NCBI GenBank assembly: GCA_016508695.1
Contig: VNKQ01000012.1
Location: forward strand, 1,054,001 to 1,118,000
Length of the DNA: 64,000 nucleotides
Direction: 5' to 3'
Source of the DNA: Hyphodiscus hymeniophilus
Lineage: Eukaryota; Ascomycota; Leotiomycetes; Helotiales; Hyphodiscaceae
The first letter of the stretch is position 1, and every line of letters begins with the position of its first letter. The translations under genes and the position numbers were made by a program. Under the pieces are notes generated by a model. It did no database searches. It was not told the DNA's origin and worked only from the letters and a program-made list of their open reading frames with translations. This document shows, in pieces, positions 1 through 12,287 of the stretch.

Positions 1-2488
1 AAAACACCCCGACCGCCGAGAGTTTCGAGCGAGGTCGAGGGCGTCATAAGATTTCGTTGCCTCTGCTTCCGGAGTTCGAGTCTGGCTCAGATGGTGGAGA
101 TTCTGTCGCTCCGAAGAAGCGCGGGACAAAACTTCGGCTTCTCAACAATAGTAAGAAGACGAAGACCACGAGACAAACGCCCGTCAACTATGATTCAGAC
201 AGCTTCAGCTCTCCTACAGCTCTTTCATTTGCAAACGACGTCGCACCAGGCTCACTCTCTGTTTCTCGTGCTGGGACACCCAATACGTTGAACCGACCAA
301 CCAGGAAGGGAAAGCCAGGCACCGGTCTACGTGTCAAGACATCGTAAGTCATCACTTTTCATCGTGCAACATCATTTTCTATGCATCCGGATCTTCTGTT
401 CCTTATCGGATTCAAGCATCATGAGGCATTTTCTGTGAATCAAGCCTTCCGTTGTGCTGCCTGGACTTCTGTGAATTGCTCGTCGCACACTCATTGTGCG
501 ACCGTGAAACCCTTCTTCGCCTTTCGCAACGCTTCGTTTTCCACGCATCGCAGTTCTGTCATCAATGCTAATAGGTAACTCAACTATAGGCCAATGAAGA
601 AAAAGGGCGGCGGCACTCTCGCTGGCATTCCTCGTGCAAGCGGTGAACGAAGCCCGATCGGCAATGGTGCTGCTTCTAACAGCCAGGTAAGCCTTTATTC
701 ACTGCTGGAGTGTTCAATATATTCCTGCACCGCTAAATTCTGTTGTTTGATTCGTTTTTTGATGCTCTTTGATGTATTCACGATGTTCTTGGTCAATATT
801 CTATGCGATTCCATGCACTGGCGATGGCTTGCAGCGAGCAAACGCCCAAGTGGCAATCTCTTTACTCCGCATTTACCGAACCATCAAATCCTAACATCTT
901 CATGAAACTTGCCACTCATTTCCTAAGTTATCTCAGAATGCTGATTCTTCATTCAGGATGACAATGATGACTACTGTTCTTCTTGTGGAGGTAACGGCGG
1001 CTTGGTTTGCTGTGATGGCTGCACCAGAGCATTCCACTACAAATGTATCGACCCGCCGATGAGCGAGGATGCTCTTCCAGACACGGCGTGGTATTGCAAT
1101 GTCTGCGACAGCAAAGTCAATCCTCCTATGCTCGATGATGAAGGTGGCAGCTTCGGTCTTCTGCTTACTCAGCTCCATGCAAGAAACCCTAGTGCTTTCA
1201 GTTTGCCAAAGGACATTCGGGAGTATTTTGACAATGTCAAGACTGGAGCAGAGGGAGAGTATGAGGAACCTATCCAACCAAAGACAGCGAAGTAAGGTCA
1301 TTTTGCAGGCATGGTTATCACCACAACTAACAGTATTTCAGGAACCGTGCTGGCTATGATGAAGCTCCTGATTACTTTAGACTAAAGGACAGCAAGGGCA
1401 AGACAATTCTATGTCACCTCTGTCATGGTGCTGCATCTGCTCCTGATCGCGCAGTCATTCCATGTACCTACTGTGGTCTGTACTGGCATTTGGACTGTCT
1501 CGATACACCCATGGCGAAGGAGCCTGCCCCTGGAAGACCTTTCAGATGCCCAGCGCACATTGACGATCTTCTTTCAGCCCTCCCAGGAAATCTGGGACCC
1601 GCTCACCGCCGACGAAAGATCAAAGGTGCGCCGGTAATCAGGCCAGTAATTACCCGAGGAATTATCAACAATGGCGATATCGAGATCGAGAATGATCCAA
1701 CAGATAATGAAGAGGAATTGGGATTTTACGAGCAGCGAGAATATGGCCACACGTACAAGCTTCCTGAACTGGGCATTAAGTTGGACTTCATTTCACAGTA
1801 AGCCTCATTTATTCTCGTTCCACTGCACCTTGAAGCAAACTGACAACAAACAGAGTTCGGCAGACTACGGGTGGCGGGGGATACGCCCCGTCTCGCCTCA
1901 CCTCTCGCAAGCCAACACCGGCACGGAAAGCAAGCCCGGACTGGAACATACGCAGCATCCAAGAAAAGCAAGCAGCACTCAATCTGGCCGCACTGGGGAT
2001 GTTTACGCCTGAGTCAGGCAGTGTGACCTCGCTGATTGATGCTTTAATGGTATGTATCTTGTGCATTCTTCCTACCAACTTCTCCCTGCTTGTTTGACCG
2101 CCCTGGAACCATCCACATGTCATGACGTAGCCCAGCGCCCTGCGTTCCAAATCAAGACAAATCAACTCGAAGGATGTGAATTCAGGGGGAGACACGAAAT
2201 TTGGAATATCGCTGACTTATGTAACAGGCCCAAGCCCCTCCTGCTGTAGTAAGCATGATTGCACAGGGTGATGCAGATAAGCTCGCACAAGGCAGTTTCA
2301 GTGATGACCGGGAACGAAACTCTCTTCTCGCATTGAAAGCCTTGATTGAGAGCAAGCTTGCTTCGACGCCTACATCTCAGCTGGAGCATCAAGCAGAGCA
2401 AGTTGCGACGCCAGCATCAACCGCAGCGGAAAAGAAGGACGAGGCTGCTCCTGCGACCGAGGACGATGATGTGGAGATGATGCTGTGA
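1..2488 (+). CDS. RCO1: RCO1-like double PHD-finger protein, 5' end outside window
   Basis: The reading frame is already open at base 3, so the start codon and N-terminus lie upstream of the window. Exons fit 1-343, 590-686, 957-1291, 1342-1797, 1854-2049 and 2228-2488, all in phase with GT-AG borders. Exon 3 encodes a complete PHD finger (CSSCGG, then CCDGCTRAFHYKC, then WYCNVC). Exon 4 encodes a second zinc-binding stretch (CHLCHG, CTYCGLYWHLDC, FRCPAH). In yeast, Rco1 is the PHD subunit of the Rpd3S histone deacetylase complex, which reads nucleosomes behind elongating RNA polymerase II. The spacing of the two fingers and the conserved stretch after the second one support that family. The C-terminus is Ala/Glu-rich and acidic, ending EDDDVEMML. 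Cti6-like or other PHD regulators are the main alternatives because the N-terminus is missing. Confidence 0.82.
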
Positions 2489-3081
2489 TTTTGCGACAAA
2501 GCTGCAGCCTGATGCATCACAAATCTGCATCATCCGAATTATTTCGGACAGAATTCCAACTGCACATCCTTCTTGCACTTGCAGCAACTGCATCATTCGA
2601 CAGCCAAGCAACCTTGGCCGACTTCGTGAATAATTCCAACCCTATCACGTGACGTTTGAGCAATACCTGCTCGCATTAGCCGGCATCCCTGGATAGGCTA
2701 ACTCCAGCTGATCACTGTCAGATGTGAAACCAGCTTGTCAGCTCAGCTGATTGCAGACCACACACAACCGCATCGAGTTTTCTCTTTTGGTCTTGAGCTC
2801 GAGAGCTCTCACATTGTATAATATTTGGCGTTACATGGGTCATTCCAACATCCTACGATGATTGAGGATGTATGGAAGTTCGAGCCATCTTTTTACTGGA
2901 TACTAACAAGTATCGATTTTGCGTTCAGATTGAGGATGGCTTCATTATAGAGTGGGAAGGAACATGTCAGAAGGCATTTGGGGTAGCAGTGGGATTCGTG
3001 AGAAAGAAGCGGAAAATGTGTATGGTAGTATCGGTCGGGAATGAGAAGTTGAAGGACTTAATAACCATGCCCTGACGCGCA
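2489..3081. other. Intergenic, no supported gene
   Basis: This is the 3' flank of the RCO1-like gene. A small open frame at 2872-3075 has no recognisable domain and no intron logic. One CACGTG hexamer sits at 2646-2651, but nothing around it shows a role. Confidence 0.5.
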
Positions 3082-3630
3082 TCACTTGATGTGACATGTC
3101 TTCGAAGCGGCTGCCTTCAGCAAATGAAGTTCATTGATTATGTCAGAGCTCATGATGGTACGGAACTCGTCCTCGTCCTGCTCATGTAAACTCGAAGATG
3201 TCCGTCTGCTTGCCACGACGATTGAAATTGAGGGTGCTGTCCGACTCTGCAAACTCTGCGAACATTCCAGCAGCTCAATCTCGGCTCTTCGGAGAGCAAT
3301 GCGGTCATCAACGTCCTAAATACGCTTCTGGTAGTCCGAGATGCGCTCCTCGTCCTCTTTTATCGACTCGGCGTGTATGTCGTGATTCATGGTGTCGGGA
3401 ACCGCCTCGATTATAGACCCTTGAATAGAACGGAATTACACCCTGGATTTCTTGGAAGCCACTTGGTATACAAGATGCTTACCAAAGCTGGTGCCAATCA
3501 GGATTGGAGACAATGATTTCGCAGTGGGGAAGAGGACGGTGTTGATCCTTGACTTCGAGAGTAGTTCCTCCTGGTCTCTCTGAGCAGAGAAGTCAATCAG
3601 CAAATTGAGTGTGCTAGGTTGCAGGAACTC
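3082..3630 (-). pseudogene. Probable decayed protein-coding fragment
   Basis: On the minus strand, 3630-3483 reads as protein-like sequence (QRDQEELLSKSRINTVLFP appears in it). A GT-AG intron at 3482-3420 joins in phase to 3419-3082. The second block reads on as a charged, coiled-coil-like stretch (ESIKEDEERISDYQKRI), then hits an in-frame TAG at 3318-3316. It continues in the same frame with equally protein-like composition (DVDDRIALRRAEIELLE) to a TGA at 3084-3082. No start codon is evident: an in-frame stop lies just upstream of 3630, and the DRS2 stop follows about 160 bases further. I do not recognise the family. A single CAG-to-TAG change would explain the internal stop. It could instead be part of an unrecognised short gene or of an unusual DRS2 3' UTR. 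Confidence 0.38.
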
Positions 3631-3790
3631 TCATGCACATTCGATCCTCATATCTACTAAGCACGAGTTTAATTTACCCCGTTCCTTCCCTGTCAAATCT
3701 CGTTGCCTCATAGCATCAAGCTGAATTTCAATTGCTATCCTTAGATTTTGCAAGTCGCAAATGCGAAAACGTACACAGACATCATACAAT

Positions 3791-6700
3791 TCATATCCCC
3801 GCTGGCCGCGAACTTGCCATTTCTCCGTACCGACCTCTTTCCCGTGTCGTATCGTAGGCTTGTAATACACGAGTCTGGGATTCGTCGGCTTGTGAGAAGG
3901 CGTACCCACGCTGTTTACGCATTCTTTGTACTTGGCGAACTTTTCGGATCGCCTTCTGGAACTGCTCCATCCTAGAAGAGTTGGTAAGAGAACATAAGGT
4001 CAAGTGAGCAGCACTTACCGAGGTCTGTAATCTTGGATGTTGTATTTTTGGATTTCTTGGATGTGGTGATAGGTTTGCGGATAGTACATGCGCTTAGCAC
4101 TGCGGAACGTCAGATATACAGTCTTCGTAAGCGTTTTTGACTTACTATTTCCAGGCGAAGTCTCTTGACAGACATAAAATTGGTAGAACGAGTCCTTGTA
4201 TCCAGAAAACAGGGCTGGTGAACAGAACAGGGATGACTCCTTCATACTCGGTCGAAAACCCAAGCTTAGGAGCCACCGTAGCATAGACAGCTATGAAGAT
4301 TACCCATATGGCCATGCTTCCGGGTATGGCAATAAAATGATACTTCGTCCAGATATTCGTCACCAATCCAGCTTTTCCAAGCACAGTTGCAAGAACCGCT
4401 GTATACAGGGCTGTACCCCATACCCAATGACCGGCGATTTGGCCATTATGTAATGGCAGATCGTTCCACCAAATAAGCTCAGAGGCTATGTACAGAATCA
4501 AGGAGTGGTAGAAGCCATTGCCGACCCAAGAGAAGAAGGAATGCATTTTGAAGAATGTATTCTTCTGTCCGAGTTGGTAAAGTTGGGGATATCTATCCAG
4601 TAGACGAGCAGAGATGAATTGATCAAAGATACCCATGACAAGGGGAGGCAAAACGGTGAAGAAGATATTGTAGAAAGACAATGTCCATGATTCGTAGATG
4701 ACTTCACCGGAGAAGGCGTTTTGGAATACGTACTAAACAGGTTAGTATCACCTTCGAACGATGTTGATAGGCTTACCCAGAACTGTGTCATGTAAAGCGT
4801 GATATTCTTGTAGAAAGAATACAGAATTGTTTTGCTGACTCGTTGGTAACTCCAGGCACCATGAACAAGCAAGAGCTTCCGAAGATATCGAAATTGAGCA
4901 ATAGCAACGTCGGCACTTCGAGCAGCCTGTAGACCTTCCATGCCGCTTATACCGACGCCGATGTGCGCAGCTTGAATCATGGAAACATCGTTTGCTCCAT
5001 CGCCGATAGCTAAGAGAATTGCCTTCTGATGCTTCTTGACAAGCTTGACAACCAGAGCCTTTTGCAGTGGCGAAACGCGACAGCAGATGACAGCTTTGCA
5101 CATGACAGCGAGATCCAGGAAGTTCCTCTCCAGCTCCTTCTCGAGGGCATATGTCAACGATTTCCCATCAATTACAAGGGCAAGCGTGTCCATCGCGAAA
5201 GTTCCATCTCCTTGAGTACGGATTGCATCCAACTTCTTTTGAAGGTTGTCTCTCGTCATCGCAGCAGAATCCTCGTTGACAATCAACAGGGTCATATCTT
5301 CACTAATCAACTTACAACTCATGCCGATATTGATGGCAGTCTCTTGCCGATCTCCCGTCAAAACCCAAACTTTGATGCCGGCTTCTTGAAGAGTATGGAT
5401 TGTCTCCGGAACTCCATCCTGCAAGCGATCCTCAATGGCAGTCGCACCGAGCAGGTTGAAATCGTGTTCAAGGATCTCCGCAGCTTTGTCAAGTTCTTCC
5501 GCACGGTTTCCACTGATTGTTGTCTGCGCCTTATCGAAAACCTTCCACCACTCCTGAAATTCATGATCTGGAATTTCACGCATTGCCAAGCACAACGTTC
5601 TCAGACCTTCGGATGCATACTCTTCAAGATGTTGGAGAGTGATCTCAACGTGGGGATTGTTGGGACTCAGCCGCTCCAGGATCACAGTATCGGCTCCCTT
5701 GCAATAGCATCGGATTTTCCCGTCAGGACAGCGGAAGATGGCAGACATCCGTTTTCGGGTTGAGTTAAATTCACAAACTGCCAACAGCTCATATTCAAAC
5801 ACTTGACCGTCAACAGTGATCTGTACAGCTCGAGGCTTTCGTGCTGTGAATTGGTAGCCCATCAACGCTGCACCTTCGACTAGAGCACCTTCATCGGGTG
5901 ATGCTGCTTGGTACTTGATTGCTCCCCCCTTTTCCTCAGTCCTTTCAGGAATGACGGTGTGGCAAGTTGCCAACAGTGCGACGAAGTGATGGATGGCCAC
6001 ACTCGATTCATGGGATTTGAGATTCTCTTTCAGGCGATTGAAGTCGTGGATTCCGACTTCAACTCCATCTTGGAAAGTGGCTCGTCGGTCCTCAGGTACT
6101 TCCTCAGCGTACTGAATACCACCAATAGAACATTGCTTGAACTCCATTTGATTGCAGGTCAGAGTACCCGTCTTGTCTGAAAAGACGTATTCGACCATTC
6201 CAAGCTCCTCTACCAAACTTGACGTTCGACAGACTGCCGGGGTGTCTGTTTTGTCATAATACATGTCGAGATCATCGTTGATGAGAATCGCATGCCAGTA
6301 CTTCACGACTTCGACTGTAACGAACAGAGAGATGGGAACGAGGGCGGAGAAAAGGACCCAATAGGTGGCAATATCAGCCCAGAATTGTTGAACCTTCGCA
6401 AAAGCGGACGACGACTCCGGATAACCAACGTAAGCCAATTCAGATGCATGGAATATTCGAACAATCAGATCTCCAATGGCACCGACGACACTGAGCGCGA
6501 GTAAAATGACAATGAGCAGTAAGACCAACATATTGAGTTGTCGCTCTACTGCGGTTCTCTTGATTGGTGTTGCTGTTGCATTTCGCATGAGTTTTGTCTC
6601 ATGGCCGGTAAATACGACTACCCCATGAACCCATGGTGTATTTCGGAGTGTTGCTCCTCGAAGCAAAAGCTGATCGGGCTGCAAAGGAAGTTCTTTCTCC

Positions 6701-7986
6701 CCTCCACCGGCTGCAACCGTCAAGGTTGCCTCGTAGGTGTACAAACTGCTGTTGGGTTGTTCCGATCGTAATTTCCCACCAAGTCGGCTAAGTTCAGCAG
6801 GACTGACCATTACACATGTTTCAGGAATAGCTTGCTTAATCTTCAGATTGGTTTCTCCATCCAAATTGGCAGTTTCGATATAGCAAAGACCTTCCGGTTC
6901 CGAGCTCGCAAGTAGGATGAGATCCGCTGGAAACGGCTCCTCTGATTCCACACGAACGATATCTCCCACTGCAACGCTCGTCCACTTCGTATCCACGAAT
7001 GCTGATCCCCGTAATACACGAGCCTTTGCGCTATTCAGCGATTTGTCCGAAGATTTCCTCCTGTAGTCTTCGATCAGTTCTTTGCCCGCTGAAACGCAAA
7101 GAACAACGATCAAAGGACCGATCGTGGTATACCGATTGGTAGGCGAAAGGTTCGGTATTTGTTGCAAAGCTGCAGTAAACAAGAAAAATAAGTTGGCGAA
7201 TTTGGAGAATTGTTCGAAGAGAAACTTTGGTAGAAAGGTCGCAACATTGTACTTTGCAGTGGATATATGGTTGTCGATGTATTTGTTTGCGCTGTTCGCA
7301 GGAGGGTTGTTGAGATGTATGATTCTCGGACCCAACGTCGAGGGGTCTGGCTTGCCTCTTCCGAACCCGAATTTGAAATTCCCTACATCGAACTTCTTCC
7401 CAGGTGTGCGTGGTGTTTCAGATCTATGTGAATCCACTTGGCCTCCAGCTCCAGGTTCTGTCAAGGGCAGGTCCATCTCGGAATATTCTGGCCCCATTCC
7501 AAGCATAGTCTTCGCCCTTCCAAGCAGCCCACCTCCCATACTCAGTACGCTGTTTCGATTCCGCGGCTTCCCCATACCAGTTCCATCAGTAGGAATCGCA
7601 CCACCCTGATTGTAGTACATGGAGTTTCCATCATCAGGGAAATCGTCCAAATCCTCAGCGTACCGCTGATAGTTGTTCAATCCTGATGTTTGACTGTATG
7701 TTCTTTCTGCTCCACCAGATGTATATGGACCTGCTGGACCACCTGGTATGGCCCCAGGCCCACCTGGTAGCTGTCTTGCCGAAGGATTCGACGCATTGCT
7801 GGCACCAACGAAATCATCATAGGAAATTGAGGGTCGATGATTTGACTCATCGTGATTGGTGTTGTATGCTCGCAATAGGTCTTCGTCATTCATAGGGGGC
7901 CGGCTACCGACATTGTATATGGGTCGTTCATCATTTAGGTCAAGGAGGAGATCGTCTCGATTGTTTGAAGGTGGCTGACCAGCCAT
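3791..7986 (-). CDS. DRS2: Drs2-type phospholipid-transporting P4-ATPase (aminophospholipid flippase)
   Basis: This flippase moves phosphatidylserine and phosphatidylethanolamine from the lumenal to the cytosolic leaflet at the trans-Golgi. That role is known for Drs2 with its Cdc50 partner and is assigned here by family. Exons fit 7986-4777, 4732-4146, 4099-4019 and 3971-3791, giving about 1352 residues against 1355 in yeast. Visible motifs are the phosphorylation site SDKTGTLT with Asp near residue 604, LDGETNLK in the actuator domain, KGAD and VLTGDRQETA in the nucleotide/phosphorylation domains, and GDGANDVSMIQ in the hinge. The C-terminal tail contains IQKYNIQDYRPR and GYAFSQADE, the regulatory tail typical of Drs2 and absent from Dnf1/Neo1 types. 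The frame is open further upstream to 8202, but the ATG at 7986 gives the usual Drs2 N-terminus. Confidence 0.95.
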
Positions 7987-8443
7987 GCTGGACGTCCGCT
8001 GTTGAATGTCACAATCGTGCCCGCACAATGAGACACGATCAGGCGAGACGGAAGCTGAATATAACTGTATGTTCGAGTTGCAAGAGTGATAGTTGGTGAA
8101 TTGTTGTGCTTGTGTAGTGTGTCTGTCTGTATGGCCCAAACAGCACAGCCTCTTTGAAGGATTCAGCAGGTACGAGGCTAGACATCCAGCTCTTAACGGC
8201 ACTTCTTCGGGCGGCTGTGCGACAGCAATAGACGATTGGTGTATTCGTCTCGATGATTATTCGGGTTTCGGGCCATGAAGGAGCTTCCTGACTGTTTATG
8301 TTATTCTTGACAATGCGGGTTCCTATTTCGTTTAGGCGCGGACCCCAGTTCTGGCGCTTATCGCTTATTAGTTTGACGTACCCCTCGATTTACAGTTTCT
8401 CTCAAATCTCCCAGCAGCTTGACATAACAAAATATTATCAAAG
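7987..8443. promoter_or_regulatory. Shared 5' region between DRS2 and CRIPT
   Basis: The two genes are divergent and their starts are 457 bases apart, so both promoters must lie largely here. No TATA box or known factor site stands out with confidence. Confidence 0.45.
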
Positions 8444-8914
8444 ATGGTGTGCTCAAAATGCCAGAAGCTGTCCAAGTCGACTACGCTTGCTACCCCGGGA
8501 GTGAAAAAGAAAAACGAAATGTATTATGGCTCCCCAGCCGGATCATCATCAAAGAGTGGCGATAAGAGCAAAACATCGGCGACAATTGGAAACAATGGCA
8601 TAGGCAAGGTAAGGGCATGGTCTACTACTTACGAAGACACCGCTAATATAAACATAGAGCAAACTGTTATCGAAAGCAGCACGAAACCCATACGCCTCAT
8701 ACTCGAGCGCATGTACCACATGCAAGACCAAGATTGATCAGGGCCGAATGTACTGCCAGAAGTGTGCTTATAAGGCAAATTGTAGATACACCCACCGTCT
8801 TCGTACTTATAACAATACTGATTGTGTCCAGCTTGTGCTATCTGCGGGAAGTCTGAAGCAAAGGGGACTACAGCAGCTCCTGTGATTGCTGGACAGAAAT
8901 TCACATTGAAATGA
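8444..8914 (+). CDS. CRIPT: CRIPT-family cysteine-rich protein
   Basis: A small zinc-binding protein of about 123 residues. Exons fit 8444-8608, 8658-8781 and 8832-8914. The start MVCSKCQK matches the CRIPT N-terminus, and two further Cys pairs follow: CTTCKTKIDQG and MYCQKCAYK, then CAICGK across the second intron. The last intron (GTAGAT...CAG) is needed to restore the conserved CAxCGK end. Without it the frame runs into unrelated sequence. In animals CRIPT binds PDZ domains of PSD-95 and is also linked to the minor spliceosome. Fungal orthologues are mostly uncharacterised, so the cellular role here is inferred from the family only. Confidence 0.88.
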
Positions 8915-9832
8915 AACCCCAAACAAAGACCACGAAAGACATTGAGCAAAAAATGAACCTTGAGAGACAGACATGGATAGCTATGGAGTAAGGCGCTCAG
9001 GTGGTCCGATTATATACCTGCACAGAGTGATAGAGAGGGCATTGGCGTTGGGATCTCCGGAATACCACGAACATCCTTGGGATGTCTGCACCACACCATC
9101 CTTCTCTGAGAACACTGCAGTTCCAAATCAGAGGAATACATCCTACTCATCAAGATCTTCAATCGCTGTTTGTTTGCGACGATCAAAGCATGGATTTCAC
9201 ATCTCCACATGGGCGATAATAGTCTATCGACTATTGGGGTTCCCTGACGACCGTCTTCGTCAGATTGCCACGAGACGCGACCTCTGATTATGGTGTCGTC
9301 TTTCCAGATCACTACTAGAGCATTCCTAGGCGTGCTTCAGAAAGGATCACAGAAGTCCGAAATATCGAAGTAGTCTTCCGCATACACTAGATTTTTGAAG
9401 GAGAGTGGGCCGGTCCTCTGCAATCCTTCGCCCACTCCCGCGAATGAGTCTCGGCTTCCATCTTATAATCTCAGTTGTCCATAAAGCTAATATTACTTCT
9501 GCCTAATCGAAAATCTGGCATTAGCTGGTTTTTGGACTGTTTTCTTCAAGTTCTATGATCCGATTTGGAAGTGATTCGTAAGGCTGCTGTGATACAACGA
9601 TGGAATTTCGGCATAAGGCGGAATCGCAAAGTTTAGCTAAGAGTGGCCACATTTTGCCATTCTGTTCCTCTCTTCTGTTCCTACCTGCTGTGATATGCAA
9701 TGTATACCGTCTCTATACTGACCCCGCCACTCAGAACTCAGTAAGCAAGAAAGTGGGCGTTTGACGTTACAGACACAGACTAACGATAATAATGGAGGAC
9801 GTCAAACATATTATATGTTCCTAATGTCTATT
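8915..9832. other. Intergenic, no supported gene
   Basis: Overlapping open frames around 8973-9312 on both strands have neither a domain nor convincing splice partners. The stretch is the 3' flank of CRIPT and of the Zn2Cys6 regulator, which converge on it. Confidence 0.45.
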
Positions 9833-11671
9833 TCACCATCTGAATTCCGACTTTCTAACTGTTTTATCGCTTCCTCGGAGGTAGTGAAAGGTACACCAAC
9901 GTTCCTCTGGATGCACAGTCTCCTCGATGAACCTGATTCTTGCGCTCCCTGGTATATAGTCCGTCTCAACCCCTTCCTCCTCAAGCTCCATCATCTTCAA
10001 ACACATCGCAGCGACGTAGTCCACGTCCCAAAATCCCTCACGTACCCCGTACGCTCGCATGAGAGAGACGGCTTCACGACGAACAGCCCGGTCTCGACAG
10101 AATTTTGCGCATATGGATAGTGGTGGGTTTATACCTGAGTCGAACGAGAACTCTGCGTTGGGGCTCGAGAGTTGTCTGCACTGTATTGCTTTCCTCGAAA
10201 GAGAATTGATTTCTTTGAATTCAGATAAGAGACTGTCGCATGCGCAGTATCCGGCATCTAGGCTCAATAAGATGGCAACATCGAGTGCGTTGGAATATGC
10301 CAGAAGAGCATGTGAAGCTGCTTGCTCACGTTTGCTGCCCAACAGTAGAGTTCTCTGGTATATACCGCTGAACGCCGAGCGCCACCTTTTGATTTCACAT
10401 GAGTATTGCTGTTGTTGCGCGACGAGAGTATCTGTGTCATCTACCGAAGCCTTGTGAACCTCCCAGGAACCAAGAGACATGGTAGACATCCCTTCCTCGA
10501 GAATGTCGAGAATGTGAAAATCCGACGTCGATGAAATGCGGCCGTCCCCAGCGAGCTCGCCAATTTCACGACAAGAGTGCAGGACTCTCTTAACTATGAG
10601 TCTCGAGTATCGATAAGCCTCCTTAATAGACCGAAACTCCGCAGGCATTTGTGAAATCGTCTCATCGCTTTCGCGACGAATTTTTGAATGAATGTGAGCA
10701 GGTCTGGGGTCAAGATATCCTGCAATGTGAGCATCGAAACAAAAGCTAGCGTAAATGATATCGTCCTCGATCAAATGTCCTGCAGGGGATACCATTCCGA
10801 TCTCGTGGGGTTTCTTATAGGGGTGTTGGATGAGCCATTGTTCCAGCAGCTTCTGACCACTGACAGCATGTGCATAAGCACTCGCGGTGTTACCCACCAA
10901 AATCTCAAAACAACAGACAAGTAAACAGGCAATGATAGCCTTCCTGCTATCACCCTCTTTTTGGAGGTCAACCTGTATCTCTCGTAAAGCTGCTTGATAT
11001 TTCTTGTACGCAAATTCGATTTGCTGGGCAACTATAGAACGGTATGCCAGGTCGGAATCAATACGGCGTGAAATCTTCTTGGAGGTGCTCATGGCAGAGA
11101 TAGCCATAACTATCTTTTGCGTAAATGGCTCTTGATGGCAGGCTTGCAAAAGGATACTATCCCAGAAAGGACTACCAAACACGCCTCCAAGCTCTGCTGC
11201 CGTTTCGGTTCGAAAAGTCGTGAAGCAGCGCTCTTCAAACTCATCTTCGAATTTCAGCACCGAGGAAGGCGTGACCAGTATTTTGAAAGGTGTGTCAAGT
11301 CTTGCGAACGCAGGTTTGCCGACAGTTTCGGCCTTTCTGTTTGGACGCAAGTTTGTCCTTCCGAGCTCCATCACTGCCATTGAAGGTTTTGCAACGAGCT
11401 TAGGATTCAAGGCTTTCGGAGGACGAAAATAGCCTTGGCACTCTTTCCCGGACTTGATGCATCTTAGACAATGCGGTCGAGTCTCGTCACACTTTACCCT
11501 CCTTGACCTTCATCATTCGAAGAGATTGATTAGCAAAACGAGTTCAATCCTAATTTTCAACTGAGTTCCATACTTGCACGTGAAACACCCGGTCCTAGTT
11601 TTAGGGGCGCCGCGGCGTTTGTGGAGCTTGTCGGTTAACTTCTGCTCTGCAGGCTGTAAGGTACCGGCCAT
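9833..11671 (-). CDS. Zn2Cys6 transcription factor with fungal-specific regulatory domain
   Basis: Predicted protein of 590 residues from exons 11671-11574 and 11507-9833. The intron splits the DNA-binding cluster, a common arrangement. The spliced product reads GCFTCKSRRVKCDETRPHC then LRCIKSGKEC, with Cys at 29, 32, 39, 46, 49 and 56 (C-x2-C-x6-C-x6-C-x2-C-x6-C), a complete binuclear zinc cluster. A basic N-terminus precedes it. The remaining ~530 residues are largely helical and resemble the Fungal_trans_2 type of regulatory domain, with segments such as FWDSILLQACHQEPF and TASAYAHAVSGQKLLEQW. A nuclear DNA-binding regulator is a safe call, but the target genes cannot be read from the sequence. 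No metabolic cluster lies next to it. The nearest upstream neighbour is the caspase-like fusion gene. Confidence 0.9.
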
Positions 11672-12287
11672 CGTCGAGGCAACTCGACGGGAGATTGAGG
11701 TCTATTGCCAAACCGCTCTGGGTGTTTGTGATTGTGTTCGTGTTTACTTTTGCTTTTGTGGGAGGTGGAGTAGCCACAGCGATACAGATATTGTACAAGT
11801 ACTTTGTATGGTGAGTATTCATTGTACTTTTTTGAGACTGTCAGCACATCGCGTGGTCTATTATTTATTTAGACTTTCAGCCAATATTCCTTACGTAATC
11901 AGGTGAAGCTAGTACTAATAAATACTGATAACAACTTAGAAGTTAACAGCAGATATTGCTAACATTAGCAATACATCAATCTGCAATTACCCAGAATAAT
12001 GTTTTGGTCAATCGTGCATGAAAAAGTTGCTCGCAAATAAACAGACATCACGAGGAGAGAATTCTGCTTTGTGTCCACTGCCTCCGCGGCTGTTGCTATC
12101 AAAGGCCACGCTTTCTTACGCAGCGCATACAGGCGCAGATCTTCTCTCCGCAATTTTACCTGCCTCCACTATCCCAACTAATCTTGTTCCCTGGTCAAAT
12201 GTTTTTTGTTTCACGACCATTTCTCTCCGACTCTACCCCCTGGCGCCGTTCCCCATCCTCGCTCTCGGGCATAATATCGTAGGGACC
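11672..12287. other. Intergenic between Zn2Cys6 gene start and caspase-fusion gene end
   Basis: Contains the promoter of the Zn2Cys6 regulator and the 3' flank of the fusion gene. Both genes are on the minus strand. An AT-rich patch spans about 11860-12020. No supported gene or known site is seen. Confidence 0.45.

Noticed and set aside
7987..8202. 72-residue N-terminal extension of the DRS2 frame
   Set aside because: The open frame begins at a GTG and lacks another ATG. The sequence before MAGQPPSNN has no resemblance to flippase N-termini, so it is an untranslated leader.
9010..9312. Possible small gene on either strand
   Set aside because: Overlapping frames of about 100 residues have no domain, no splice partners and no coding-like pattern.
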